Source: Usitatibacter rugosus (GTDB lineage Bacteria > Pseudomonadota > Gammaproteobacteria > Burkholderiales > Usitatibacteraceae). From it: DNA of 64,000 bases. The translations under genes and the position numbers were made by a program. The DNA lies in the NCBI RefSeq assembly GCF_013003965.1, contig NZ_CP053069.1, forward strand, positions 3,751,419-3,815,418, given 5' to 3'. Of this stretch, positions 1 to 7,825 are shown one piece after another. How positions within the stretch are numbered: the first letter of the stretch is position 1; every line of letters begins with the position of its first letter. The notes under the pieces are model-generated. The model saw only the letters and a program-made list of their open reading frames with translations. It had not been told where the DNA came from and did no database searches.

Positions 1-556
1 CCTGCACGAGGCCGGCGATGCAGATCTGGTTCACCATCTTCGTGAGCTGGCCCGCGCCGGAAGCGCCCATCAGCGTGACCGCCTTGCCGTACGAATCCAT
101 CACCGGCTTGGCTTTCTCGAAGGCCTCCGCGTCGCCGCCGCACATCACGGTGAGCTTGCCGTTCTCGGCGCCGGCCTGGCCGCCCGACACCGGGGCGTCG
201 ATGAAGGAGATGCCCTTCGACTTCGCGTCCGCGTAGATCTTGCGCGCGGCATCCGCGGAGGCCGTCGTGTGGTCGACGAGGATGGCGCCCTTCTTCATGC
301 CCGAGAGCGCTCCGTCCTTGCCGCCCGCGACCTCGAGGAGGTCCTTGTCGTTGCCGACGCACATCATCACGAAGTCGCAGTCCTTCGCGGCAGCCGCGGG
401 CGTGGCCGCGGATTGCCCGCCGTGCTTCTCCACCCACTGCTTCGCCTTCTCGGCCGAGCGGTTGTAGACGATCACGTCGTAGCCCTTGGCCTTCAGGTGG
501 CCGGCCATCGGGAAGCCCATCACGCCCAGGCCCAAGAATGCGACTTTCGTTGCCAT
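1..556 (-). CDS. NAD(P)-dependent beta-hydroxyacid dehydrogenase (tartronate-semialdehyde reductase / 3-hydroxyisobutyrate dehydrogenase family), 3' part cut by window edge
   Basis: About 185 N-terminal residues are visible; the C-terminal all-helical domain lies beyond the window edge. The ATG at 556 is followed by a Rossmann nucleotide-binding motif, GLGVMG at residues 9-14, and by the family's substrate-binding stretch DAPVSGGQAGAENG. The catalytic lysine of the family is visible at about residue 173 in GAGQLTKMVNQ. Members reduce tartronate semialdehyde to glycerate or oxidise 3-hydroxyisobutyrate; sequence alone does not decide which. It lies 50 bp downstream of a D-2-hydroxyacid dehydrogenase on the same strand, and a hydroxypyruvate isomerase is encoded elsewhere in the window, so a glyoxylate/glycerate role is plausible. 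The family call is firm and the substrate is inferred. Confidence 0.85.
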   Translation of the reverse strand, partial: MATKVAFLGLGVMGFPMAGHLKAKGYDVIVYNRSAEKAKQWVEKHGGQSAATPAAAAKDCDFVMMCVGNDKDLLEVAGGKDGALSGMKKGAILVDHTTASADAARKIYADAKSKGISFIDAPVSGGQAGAENGKLTVMCGGDAEAFEKAKPVMDSYGKAVTLMGASGAGQLTKMVNQICIAGLVQ

Positions 557-605
557 ACGTCTCTCCGGGGAAAATTTGTTAACCCGGCGGGCGCCGGGAC
601 AGACG

Positions 606-1577
606 TCAGATTACATCCTTGTTGACCAGGTTCGGGGGAACCCGGCCTTCGAGCACCGCCGTGAGGTTGGCGACGGCGGTCTCGCACATGCGCATGCGCG
701 TGGCACGCGTGGCGCTGCCGATATGCGGCGTGAGCGACACATTGGGCAGCGCGAGGTAATCCGCGTGCAGCTTCGGCTCGCCCTCGAAGACGTCGATGCC
801 GGCGCCGGCGATGCGCCCCTCCTTCAACGCAGCGACCAGCGCTGCATCGTCCACGACGCCGCCGCGCGCCGTGTTCACGAGGATGGCGGTGCGCTTCATC
901 TTCGCGATCTCGGCCGCGCCGATGAGGTGGTGCGTGGCCGGCGAGTACGGCGCCATGACCACCACGAAATCCGAGCGCGCCAGCAGCTCGTCACGCTCGA
1001 CCACCGTCGCATTGGCGCGCTTCTCGTCGGCCTCCGAAAGACGCGTGCGGTTGTTGTAGAGCACCGCCATGTCGAAGCCGGAAGCGCGCCGGGCGATGGC
1101 CTGCCCGATCCGGCCCATGCCGATGATGCCGAGTGTCGCGTGGTGCACGTCCATGCCGAGGAAGGACTGCATTGCGAAAGCGACCTTCCAGTCGCCCCGG
1201 CGTACATAAGCATCGCCCTCCGGAATGCGCCGGGCGGCGGCCATCAGCAAGGCCCAGGTGAGATCCGCCGTGGTGTCGTCCAGCACGCCGGGCGTGTTGG
1301 TGACGCGAACGCCGCCCTTCGTGGCCGCGGCGACATCGATGTTGTTGTAGCCGACCGCGATGTTCGAGACGACCTTGAGCTGCGGGCTGCGCTCGAACAC
1401 CGACGCGTCGAACTTGCACATCACCGTGGACATGGCCGCCGAGCACCCCGCGAGGTGCCCGGCGATCTGGTCAGGGGACCAAGGCGTGTCGTCCGGGTTC
1501 GTGACCACCTCGAAGCGCTGCGAGAGCGCCTCGATCACTTCCGGAAAGACCCGCCGTGTAACGAGGACCCTGCTCAC
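606..1577 (-). CDS. D-2-hydroxyacid dehydrogenase (glyoxylate/hydroxypyruvate reductase-like)
   Basis: This 323-residue protein belongs to the D-isomer-specific 2-hydroxyacid dehydrogenase family, cytosolic NAD(P)H-linked reductases of 2-oxoacids. The dinucleotide motif GMGRIG is at residues 153-158. The family's catalytic Arg, Glu and His are seen in NTARGG, GIDVFEGEP and LTPHIGSAT. The start is a GTG at 1577 that overlaps the TGA of the upstream TRAP permease (GTGA), which argues for translational coupling; reading further upstream would only enter the permease in another frame. It is the last cistron of the TRAP operon, so it probably acts on the imported acid or on glyoxylate/hydroxypyruvate. 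The precise substrate cannot be read from sequence. Confidence 0.88.
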   Translation of the reverse strand: MSRVLVTRRVFPEVIEALSQRFEVVTNPDDTPWSPDQIAGHLAGCSAAMSTVMCKFDASVFERSPQLKVVSNIAVGYNNIDVAAATKGGVRVTNTPGVLDDTTADLTWALLMAAARRIPEGDAYVRRGDWKVAFAMQSFLGMDVHHATLGIIGMGRIGQAIARRASGFDMAVLYNNRTRLSEADEKRANATVVERDELLARSDFVVVMAPYSPATHHLIGAAEIAKMKRTAILVNTARGGVVDDAALVAALKEGRIAGAGIDVFEGEPKLHADYLALPNVSLTPHIGSATRATRMRMCETAVANLTAVLEGRVPPNLVNKDVI

Positions 1578-3622
1578 CCGGTTCCGTAGATGAAGTTCGG
1601 CAGCCACAGCGTCATGCCCGGCCAGATGTACATGAGGATCAGGCACAGGATGACGATGAGCATGTACGGCATCATCCCCGCGAAGATCTGGTTCAACGTC
1701 ACGTGCGCTGGAGCGACCCCCTTCAGATAGAAGGCCGACATCGCGACCGGAGGCGAAAGGAACGCCGCCTGCAGGTTGACCGCCACCATCGTCCCGAACA
1801 GCAGCGGGTCGATGTTGAAGTGCGCGAGCATCGGGATGAAGATCGGCACGAAGATCACGATGATCTCGGTCCACTCCAGCGGCCAGCCGAGGAAGAAGAT
1901 GATCGCCTGCGCGAGCAGCATGAACTGCAGCGGCGTGAGGTTCATCCCGAGCACCCAGTGCTCGATGATCGCCTGGCCGCCGTGCAGCGCGAACACCGCC
2001 GAGAAGATCCCCGCGCCCACGAACAGCCAGCACACCATCGCGGTGGTCTTGGCCGTGAGGAACACGGACTCCTTGATGTTCTGCAGGAGCTTCTTCTTCG
2101 TGAACAGGTCGGTGATCCAGGGCACCGCCGTGCCGAGGAACAGCGCGCCCAGCGTGGCCGACACGACGTAGGTGGCCGGATCGTTGCGCAGCGACGCCAG
2201 GGCGAAGCCGATGATCGCGCCCACGAGGCTCCACCACAGCGTGGCCTTCATGTAGCGCGACATGCCTGCGAGATACATCGCTCCCAGAGCACCGACGGCG
2301 GCCGACTCCGTGGCCGTCGTGATGCCGAGCAGGATCACCGCGAGCACCACGAACGTGAGCACGCCCAGCGGCACGATGCTCTCCTCGAGCATCTTGAGAA
2401 TCTCGATCCCCTCGCCGTCCATGCGCCAGTAGTAGATGAAGGTCACGAGCAGCGACAGCCCGAAGAGGCCCCAGAACCACGTGTAGAACGCCTCCGGCAC
2501 TTTCCCCGTCTCGACCTTGTTGGCCACCTGGTCGCCCATCTGCTCCAGCGGCTCGTCCTTCGCCGCCTTCTCGATTTCCGTCGATTCGCCGCCCAGGGCC
2601 TGCGGGGCCTCGTCCTTCGGGGGCTCCTCGACGCCGCCGGACACGGGTGCCTCGGCCTTCGAGGGCAGCATGGCCGTGGCCGACATCGCCATCGGCGCGG
2701 GCGCGTCCGGATCGGTCTTGGGTGCGCTGTAGATCGTCACGTACCACCACACCGCGAGGAACGTGCCGAGCACCAGCAGCAGCGGAACGAAGAACGCCAC
2801 CAGGTGCTTCACCACGTTGCCGTACGTCACCTGCTTGCCGTGCTCATCCAGCGAGCCGCGCAGGCGCCCGGGCGAGACGGCCGCGAGGAGCAGGCGGGGA
2901 GCGATGCGCTTGGAGGGCCCCTTCTCCAGCTTCTGCAGCCAGTCGGGCACCTTCAGGCGGAACTGGTCCGCGGGCAGCTTGGGCGCGATCTTCGGATTGA
3001 TCATGGCCCAGCCGATGATGTAGACGAGATACAGGAACGTGAGGAAGAAGCCCGGCACCATGGCCGCGGCGTAGAGCTTCACCACCGACTGGCCCGCCAC
3101 GTTCGCGTACACGATGATCATCACCGAGGGCGGGATCAGGATGCCCAGCGTGCCGCCGGCGGTGATGACACCTGCGGCGAGCCGCGTGTCGTAGCCGGCC
3201 GCGAGCATCGGGCGCATGGCGATCACGCCCATCAGCACGACGACCGCGCCGACGATGCCCGAGGCGATGCCCCAGAAAGCGCACACCAGCAGCGTGGTCA
3301 CCGCGAGCGAGGCCGGCATGCGCCGGAACGCGAGCTGCACGCTGTAGAACATCTTGTCCACCAATGCCGCCCGCTCGATGATGTATCCCATCAAGACGAA
3401 CAGCGGGATCGAGAGCAGCTGGTCGTTCGTCATCACCCCGTAGGTTCGCTGCACGAGGAGATCGAACACCTTGTTGCCGAGGAACTGGTGCGCCGGGTCG
3501 TAGAACGCGACGTACCCGAACAGCATGCCCAGGCCCATCAGCGTGAATGCGGTGGGGAAGCCCATCATGATCGCCACCACGATGAGCCCCAGCATCGTGA
3601 GGCCGAGTGCCGGATCGCTCAT
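1574..3622 (-). CDS. dctM: TRAP transporter large permease subunit (DctM-like) with large internal insertion
   Basis: This is the membrane ion-transport subunit of a TRAP transporter, 682 residues with many hydrophobic segments. Usual DctM proteins are about 430 residues. The extra length lies mainly in the middle, roughly residues 235-400: a basic stretch, an added hydrophobic pair and an Ala/Pro/Glu-rich acidic linker. Family-type sequence then resumes (TATESAAVGALGAMYLAG). The ATG at 3622 overlaps the stop of the small permease gene (ATGA), and the end overlaps the next dehydrogenase (GTGA). With dctQ and dctP it forms one uptake system; the receptor resembles 2-oxoacid/hydroxy-acid binders. 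Similar enlarged DctM proteins are known with family-7 receptors, so the insertion is unusual but probably not a sequencing artefact. Confidence 0.9.
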   Translation of the reverse strand: MSDPALGLTMLGLIVVAIMMGFPTAFTLMGLGMLFGYVAFYDPAHQFLGNKVFDLLVQRTYGVMTNDQLLSIPLFVLMGYIIERAALVDKMFYSVQLAFRRMPASLAVTTLLVCAFWGIASGIVGAVVVLMGVIAMRPMLAAGYDTRLAAGVITAGGTLGILIPPSVMIIVYANVAGQSVVKLYAAAMVPGFFLTFLYLVYIIGWAMINPKIAPKLPADQFRLKVPDWLQKLEKGPSKRIAPRLLLAAVSPGRLRGSLDEHGKQVTYGNVVKHLVAFFVPLLLVLGTFLAVWWYVTIYSAPKTDPDAPAPMAMSATAMLPSKAEAPVSGGVEEPPKDEAPQALGGESTEIEKAAKDEPLEQMGDQVANKVETGKVPEAFYTWFWGLFGLSLLVTFIYYWRMDGEGIEILKMLEESIVPLGVLTFVVLAVILLGITTATESAAVGALGAMYLAGMSRYMKATLWWSLVGAIIGFALASLRNDPATYVVSATLGALFLGTAVPWITDLFTKKKLLQNIKESVFLTAKTTAMVCWLFVGAGIFSAVFALHGGQAIIEHWVLGMNLTPLQFMLLAQAIIFFLGWPLEWTEIIVIFVPIFIPMLAHFNIDPLLFGTMVAVNLQAAFLSPPVAMSAFYLKGVAPAHVTLNQIFAGMMPYMLIVILCLILMYIWPGMTLWLPNFIYGTG

Positions 3623-4353
3623 GGCTGCCCCTTCTTGTCGTTTTTCGCGTCCACGTTGCCTTCGTGCAGGACCTCGTGCTCTTCGCTCACGCCGCGCTTG
3701 GTCGCCATCTCCTGGATGTGCGAGGCCTGCTCCATGGCCATCTTGCGCGACTCCTCGTCCACGTACTGGCTCTCGGCCAGCTGCTCGCCGACGACGTCGA
3801 TCTCCTCCACGTCCTTCAGCCGCTCGGGCCAGTGCCCCGTCTTGATGCAGACGATGCAGCGCACGATCTCGGCGAAGCCCTGGATGAGGATCAGAGCCCC
3901 GGCGATCGGGATCACGGTCTTGAAGTGGTAGATGGGCGGGCCGTTGGCGGTCACGTTGGAATGCTCGTTGATCTTCCAGGACAGGCCCGCGTAGTCCCAG
4001 CCCGCGTAGAGCAGGGCCAGCACGCCGGGCAGGAAGAAGAGGAAGTAGAGGATCACGTCGAACCAAGCCTGCATGCGCGGCTTGAAGTTGCCGTAGAGGA
4101 AGTCGCCGCGGACGTGGCCGTCCTGCGCGAGCGTATAGGCGCCGCACAGCATGAAGGCCGCGCCGTAGAAGAAGTTGTTGACGTCGAAGATGAACGCCGT
4201 GGGGGCGTTGAGGATGTAGCGCTTGAAGACCTCGACGCACACCACGAGCATCAGCCCGAGGATGAGCCACGCGAAGGCCTTGCCGGTCCAGGTGCTGATC
4301 CGGTCGACGAAGAAGAGAGCGCGCTGCACGTCGAAGTTTCTGGAATCTGTCAT
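3619..4353 (-). CDS. dctQ: TRAP transporter small permease subunit (DctQ-like)
   Basis: This 244-residue membrane protein has four main hydrophobic segments: near residues 20-40 (AWLILGLMLVVCVEVF), around 60-75, around 95-118 (VILYFLFFLPGVLALLY) and around 145-165. Length and layout fit the DctQ subunit, which pairs with DctM. The charged C-terminal tail (about residues 180-244, rich in Glu/Lys) is longer than in typical members and probably cytoplasmic. The ATG at 4353 follows a 72-bp gap after dctP that contains a strong hairpin, so expression of the permeases may be reduced relative to the receptor. The gene overlaps dctM by 4 bp. Confidence 0.88.
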   Translation of the reverse strand: MTDSRNFDVQRALFFVDRISTWTGKAFAWLILGLMLVVCVEVFKRYILNAPTAFIFDVNNFFYGAAFMLCGAYTLAQDGHVRGDFLYGNFKPRMQAWFDVILYFLFFLPGVLALLYAGWDYAGLSWKINEHSNVTANGPPIYHFKTVIPIAGALILIQGFAEIVRCIVCIKTGHWPERLKDVEEIDVVGEQLAESQYVDEESRKMAMEQASHIQEMATKRGVSEEHEVLHEGNVDAKNDKKGQP

Positions 4354-4365
4354 TTGTGGAGCCCT

Positions 4366-4408
4366 ACAAAAAACGAAGCACCAGCCGGGACTGCCCGGTT
4401 GGTGCTTC
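4366..4408 (-). terminator. Intercistronic hairpin terminator/attenuator between dctP and dctQ
   Basis: On the minus strand, 15-nt arms with one mismatch (GAAGCACCAACCGGG and CCCGGCTGGTGCTTC, loop CAGT) occupy 4375-4408 and are followed by a T run at 4368-4373. This is a textbook intrinsic terminator shape. It sits inside the TRAP operon just after the receptor gene, so it probably lets most transcripts end after dctP and gives excess receptor over permease. The structure is seen in the sequence; its effect is inferred. Confidence 0.8.
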
Positions 4409-4425
4409 GGTCCTTCAGGTTACGG

Positions 4426-5565
4426 TCAAGCTTTCTTCGCGGGCGCCGCTGCTGCCTTGGCGAAGTAATGGTTGTATGCCATGCGGCGTTGCACGACGGT
4501 GTCCAGCTCCCACTTCACGACGCGCTCGGCGAAGGCCTTCTGCGAGTCCATGATTTCCTTGAAGAGGGGGTTGTCCGTGGCCTTCTTGGCCGCGGCGGCG
4601 TCGTACGCGGTGAGCTGCGACTGCAGGATGGAATCCGGCGTCTTGTAGAACTTCACGCCGCCCTTCTGCATCTCCACGTAGTCCTTGGAGTAGCGGTCAT
4701 GGGCCTTCCACGACATGTCGGCCGAGGCTGCGTCGACGCCGTTGGCGATGATGGCGCGCATCTTTTCCGGCAGCGCGTCGTACTTGGCCTTGTTGAACAT
4801 GATCTCGAACTGCTCGGCGTTCTGGTGGAACGACTGGAGCATGCAGACCTTCGACACATCCGGGAAGCCGAGCAGGCGATCCGACGAGGCATTGTTGAAT
4901 TCCGCCGCGTCGAGCAGGCCACGGTCCATCGCCGGGACGATCTCGCCGCCGGGCAGCGCGTTGACCGCGGCGCCCATGCCGGTGAACACGTCGATCGAGA
5001 TGCCGACCGTGCGGTACTTGAGGCCCTTGAAGTCGTCGACCTTGGTGATCGGCTTCTTGAACCAGCCGAGGGGCTGCGTCGGCATCGGGCCGTACGGGAA
5101 CGACACGACGTTGGCGCCGATGGAGGCATAGAGCTTGTTCAGCAGCTCCTTGCCGCCGCCGTAACGGTGCCAGGAGAGGAGCTCGTTGGCATCCATGCCG
5201 AAGGCCGGGCCGGATCCCCACAGGGCGAGCGCGTTCTGCTTGCCGTAGTGATAGACCAACACGCCGTGGCCGCCGTCGAGCGTGCCCTTCGACACGGCTT
5301 CGAGCAGGCCGAAGGCGGGAACGACCGCGCCCGCGGGCAGCACTTCGATCTTGAGATCGCCGCCGGTCATGTCGTTGATCTTCTTGGCGAAGTCGAGGGC
5401 GTACTCGTGGAAGATGTCTTTCGCCGGCCAGGTGGACTGCCAGCGCATCGTGATCGGGCCGGCCTGCGCCTTCGAGACCATCGGGAATGCGAGGCTCGCC
5501 GTGCCTGCGGCTGCCGCAGCACCCGCCAGGAACTTGCGCCGGTTGACGGGTTTCTTGTCGCTCAT
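4426..5565 (-). CDS. dctP: TRAP transporter substrate-binding protein (DctP/TakP-like, Tat signal)
   Basis: This 379-residue periplasmic solute receptor starts at ATG 5565, preceded by a GAGGAG ribosome-binding site. The N-terminus carries a twin-arginine signal (RRKFL, residues 9-13) and a hydrophobic Ala-rich stretch ending near AQA, so it is likely exported folded. The mature part (ITMRWQSTWPAKDIFHEYA, GDLKIEVLPAG, GMGAAVNALPGGEIVPAMD) matches the family-7 receptors that bind 2-oxoacids, lactate or related carboxylates. The gene order dctP-dctQ-dctM-dehydrogenase, with lutCBA upstream on the same strand, supports lactate or another 2-hydroxy/2-oxo acid as ligand. The ligand itself is inferred. 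Confidence 0.9.
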   Translation of the reverse strand: MSDKKPVNRRKFLAGAAAAAGTASLAFPMVSKAQAGPITMRWQSTWPAKDIFHEYALDFAKKINDMTGGDLKIEVLPAGAVVPAFGLLEAVSKGTLDGGHGVLVYHYGKQNALALWGSGPAFGMDANELLSWHRYGGGKELLNKLYASIGANVVSFPYGPMPTQPLGWFKKPITKVDDFKGLKYRTVGISIDVFTGMGAAVNALPGGEIVPAMDRGLLDAAEFNNASSDRLLGFPDVSKVCMLQSFHQNAEQFEIMFNKAKYDALPEKMRAIIANGVDAASADMSWKAHDRYSKDYVEMQKGGVKFYKTPDSILQSQLTAYDAAAAKKATDNPLFKEIMDSQKAFAERVVKWELDTVVQRRMAYNHYFAKAAAAPAKKA

Positions 5566-5867
5566 GTGTTCTCCTCGGTATGGGTTGCGCTTGTGGAATA
5601 CCAACGCTTTGCCGGCTGTTGCGGCCCCTGGGGAGCCCTTCTTCGAGATGTCGCCGGATAACCGGGAAATCGTAAACGTTGCTGCGGCGCGGAGGCAATA
5701 GACACGTGCAGGTATTTCGGGGAGGACGGGCGGGCACCGATCCTTGCTGCGTCGCAGCATTCGTTGCGCGCGCGTGAGGATGCGAACGCTATTGCATAGC
5801 AGCAATGTGGCATGCGCGCGCGATACCCGCACCCCGGTATAAGGGACGGATACGCCCTCCGCGGCGC
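5566..5867. other. 302-bp intergenic region, likely dctP promoter
   Basis: No gene is supported here. It separates the ion transporter from dctP, both read leftward, so it probably holds the dctP promoter and the end of the upstream operon. Two small palindromes are visible: TGCTGCG-T-CGCAGCA at 5745-5759 and ATTGC-N6-GCAAT at 5791-5806. Either could be an operator or a weak terminator. I could not assign a convincing -10/-35 pair. Confidence 0.5.
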
Positions 5868-7145
5868 TCAGCGTTGCGGTTGGGAGGCTGGCGGAGGCGC
5901 GCCGAGGGAGCCGCCGCGCTTGTCCGTGGGATGCCAGCCGACGACAACGAGGAACACCACGAAGCCGATCACGTAGGCCAGCGCGACGTGCCATCCGTGC
6001 CGCAGCCACAGGCCCACGCTGCGAGCCTCGGGGAAGCTGTTGGAGAGCGCCACGCCCGCGCTCGAGCCGAACCAGATCATCGAGCCGCCGAAGCCCACGG
6101 CATACGCGAGCATTCCCCAGTCATAGCCGCCCTGTTTCAGTGCAAGCGCGGTGAGGGGGATGTTGTCGAACACCGCGGAGACGAAGCCGAGGCCGAATGT
6201 CGTCTGCCACGTGGGCGAGGGAAGCTTCTCGACCGGCATCATCGAGGCAATGGTGACGAGCGAGAGCAGGAACACCGTGCCCTTGATCGTCTCCGGCATC
6301 ACCGACCAGTCCGGGCGCCGCAGCGGCGCCGCGACGAGGATGGCGACCCAGACCGCCACGCCGATCACCGGGAATGTGTCGAGCGCCCACTTGAAGTGGA
6401 GGTTCGCCATCACGTTGCTGACGATCGCGGCCGCGAGGATGAACGCGACGATGCCCACGCGTGCCCAGTCCACCTTGGTGCCCGCCGGCGTGTCCTTCAG
6501 GATCGGGGAGTAGGCGTGCTGCTGGCGCGCCGCGAACCAGCCGAAGATGGCGAGCGCCACCACGGCGGCGACGTACGCATCGAGCACCGCGAGCGGGCTC
6601 ACGCCGTCGATCCACATCATCGTCGTCGTCGTGTCGCCGACCACGCTGCCGGAGCCGCCCGCGTTCGAGGCCGCGACGATCGCCGCGAGGTAGCCGATGT
6701 GGACCTTGCCCTGGAACACCGCGCGCGCCATGGTGCCGCCGATGATCGCCGCCGCGATGTTGTCGAGGAACGAGGAGAGGACGAACACCACGGCCAGCAG
6801 GACGAAGGCGCCTTTCCAGTCGTCGGGGAGGATCCGCGGCAGCTCCAGCGGAACATGGCTCTCCTCGAAGTGGCGCGAGAGCAACGCGAAGCCCAGCAGC
6901 AGCAGGAAGAGGTTGGCGAGCGTCACCCACTCGTGCGCGAGATGGGCGCCAAGGCCCGCGAATCCCGCGCCGGTCTTGAAGCCGGTGAACACCAGCTTGT
7001 AGACGACGATGATGAACAGGCCCGCCAGGCCGACCCGCAGCGTGTGGCGGTGGAACGTCGCGACGCCGAGCAGCGTGAGCGCGAACAGGACAAGGACAAC
7101 GGGAATGCCGAGGATCGAGGGCCCGTCCCCGGCGACCGGCGTCAT
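5868..7145 (-). CDS. NhaD/citrate-transporter-type ion transporter
   Basis: This 425-residue, highly hydrophobic inner-membrane protein of the ion-transporter superfamily (ArsB/NhaD/citrate-transporter group) has about eleven hydrophobic segments. The diagnostic stretches are SSFLDNIAAAIIGG and NAGGSGSVVGDTTTTMMW; the latter is typical of NhaD-like sodium:proton antiporters and related citrate carriers. The ATG at 7145 overlaps the lutC stop (ATGA), so it is co-translated with lutCBA. It could support lactate oxidation by ion or substrate exchange, but the transported species cannot be decided from sequence. The stop at 5868 leaves a 302-bp gap before dctP. Confidence 0.82.
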   Translation of the reverse strand: MTPVAGDGPSILGIPVVLVLFALTLLGVATFHRHTLRVGLAGLFIIVVYKLVFTGFKTGAGFAGLGAHLAHEWVTLANLFLLLLGFALLSRHFEESHVPLELPRILPDDWKGAFVLLAVVFVLSSFLDNIAAAIIGGTMARAVFQGKVHIGYLAAIVAASNAGGSGSVVGDTTTTMMWIDGVSPLAVLDAYVAAVVALAIFGWFAARQQHAYSPILKDTPAGTKVDWARVGIVAFILAAAIVSNVMANLHFKWALDTFPVIGVAVWVAILVAAPLRRPDWSVMPETIKGTVFLLSLVTIASMMPVEKLPSPTWQTTFGLGFVSAVFDNIPLTALALKQGGYDWGMLAYAVGFGGSMIWFGSSAGVALSNSFPEARSVGLWLRHGWHVALAYVIGFVVFLVVVGWHPTDKRGGSLGAPPPASQPQR

Positions 7146-7798
7146 GGCACGAGTATCACATGGACGCGATACGGCCCATGGGCGCCGATCACGATGGTCT
7201 GCTCGATGTCGGCGGTGCGCGACGGGCCCGAGACGAAGAAGGTGGCGCGCGGCGGCTCGCCGCGTTCATTGCGCAGCATCGCGAACGCCTCTTCCATCGT
7301 GTCGACCAGGCGCGAGCGGCGAACGATGCATACATGGGTCTCCGGGAGCAGGGCCGTGGCTTTCGGCTGGGAGGGCGAGGACAGCAGCAGCACCGTCCCG
7401 GTCTCCGCGATGGCGCAGAAGCAGCCCGTGACGCCGACGCGGTCATCGCCCTGCGCCGTCCGATTGTCGATGGTCACGCCCGCGCCCGCCCAATCGAGAT
7501 TCGCAAGCTCCGCCCAGAGCACCACGCGCTTGTCGAGCGCATTGCGGTCGAGGTACGCGACGACTTCGCGCGGCACGTCGTCGTAGCCCGCCACCTCCGT
7601 GTACGTCGAGCCCTGGCGCGCGCACTCCGACCGGAACTGCGCGAGCTGGTCGGGCGGCAGCGCGATGCCCGGCAGCGGGCCGATCTCGTGCTCGCGCATC
7701 GCCGTGCGGATCATCTCGAATTCCGCTTCGGTCGGCTCGCCTCCGGCACGACCCTGGGCCTTCCGAATCCTCGCGAGTATGTTTTCCCTCGATCCCAT
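7142..7798 (-). CDS. lutC: Lactate utilization protein LutC (LUD domain)
   Basis: This 218-residue protein of the LUD/YkgG family is the third component of the LutABC L-lactate oxidation complex. Visible family features are the helical N-terminus (SRENILARIRKAQG), the GVTGCFCAIAETGTVLL segment and the closing GAHGPYRVHVILV. It carries no iron-sulphur cysteine clusters, as expected. The start is ATG 7798. It lies just after lutB in the same operon and overlaps the ion-transporter gene by 4 bp. Confidence 0.93.
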   Translation of the reverse strand: MGSRENILARIRKAQGRAGGEPTEAEFEMIRTAMREHEIGPLPGIALPPDQLAQFRSECARQGSTYTEVAGYDDVPREVVAYLDRNALDKRVVLWAELANLDWAGAGVTIDNRTAQGDDRVGVTGCFCAIAETGTVLLLSSPSQPKATALLPETHVCIVRRSRLVDTMEEAFAMLRNERGEPPRATFFVSGPSRTADIEQTIVIGAHGPYRVHVILVP

Positions 7799-7825
7799 CC
7801 GTGTTTATCCGTGTTTATCCGTGGA
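7799..7825. repeat. Tandem GTGTTTATCC repeat at the lutB/lutC junction
   Basis: The decamer GTGTTTATCC occurs twice in direct tandem (7801-7820) and is followed by GTGGA. It covers the junction between lutB and lutC. A related GATAAACGCGGATAAACGC inverted repeat lies between oxc and frc at 55167-55241, so this is probably one member of a dispersed repeat family. The lutB stop codon lies within it. Confidence 0.6.

Noticed and set aside
7799-7825. Start of a CRISPR array
   Set aside because: Only two adjacent 10-bp units without spacers; no cas genes are present.
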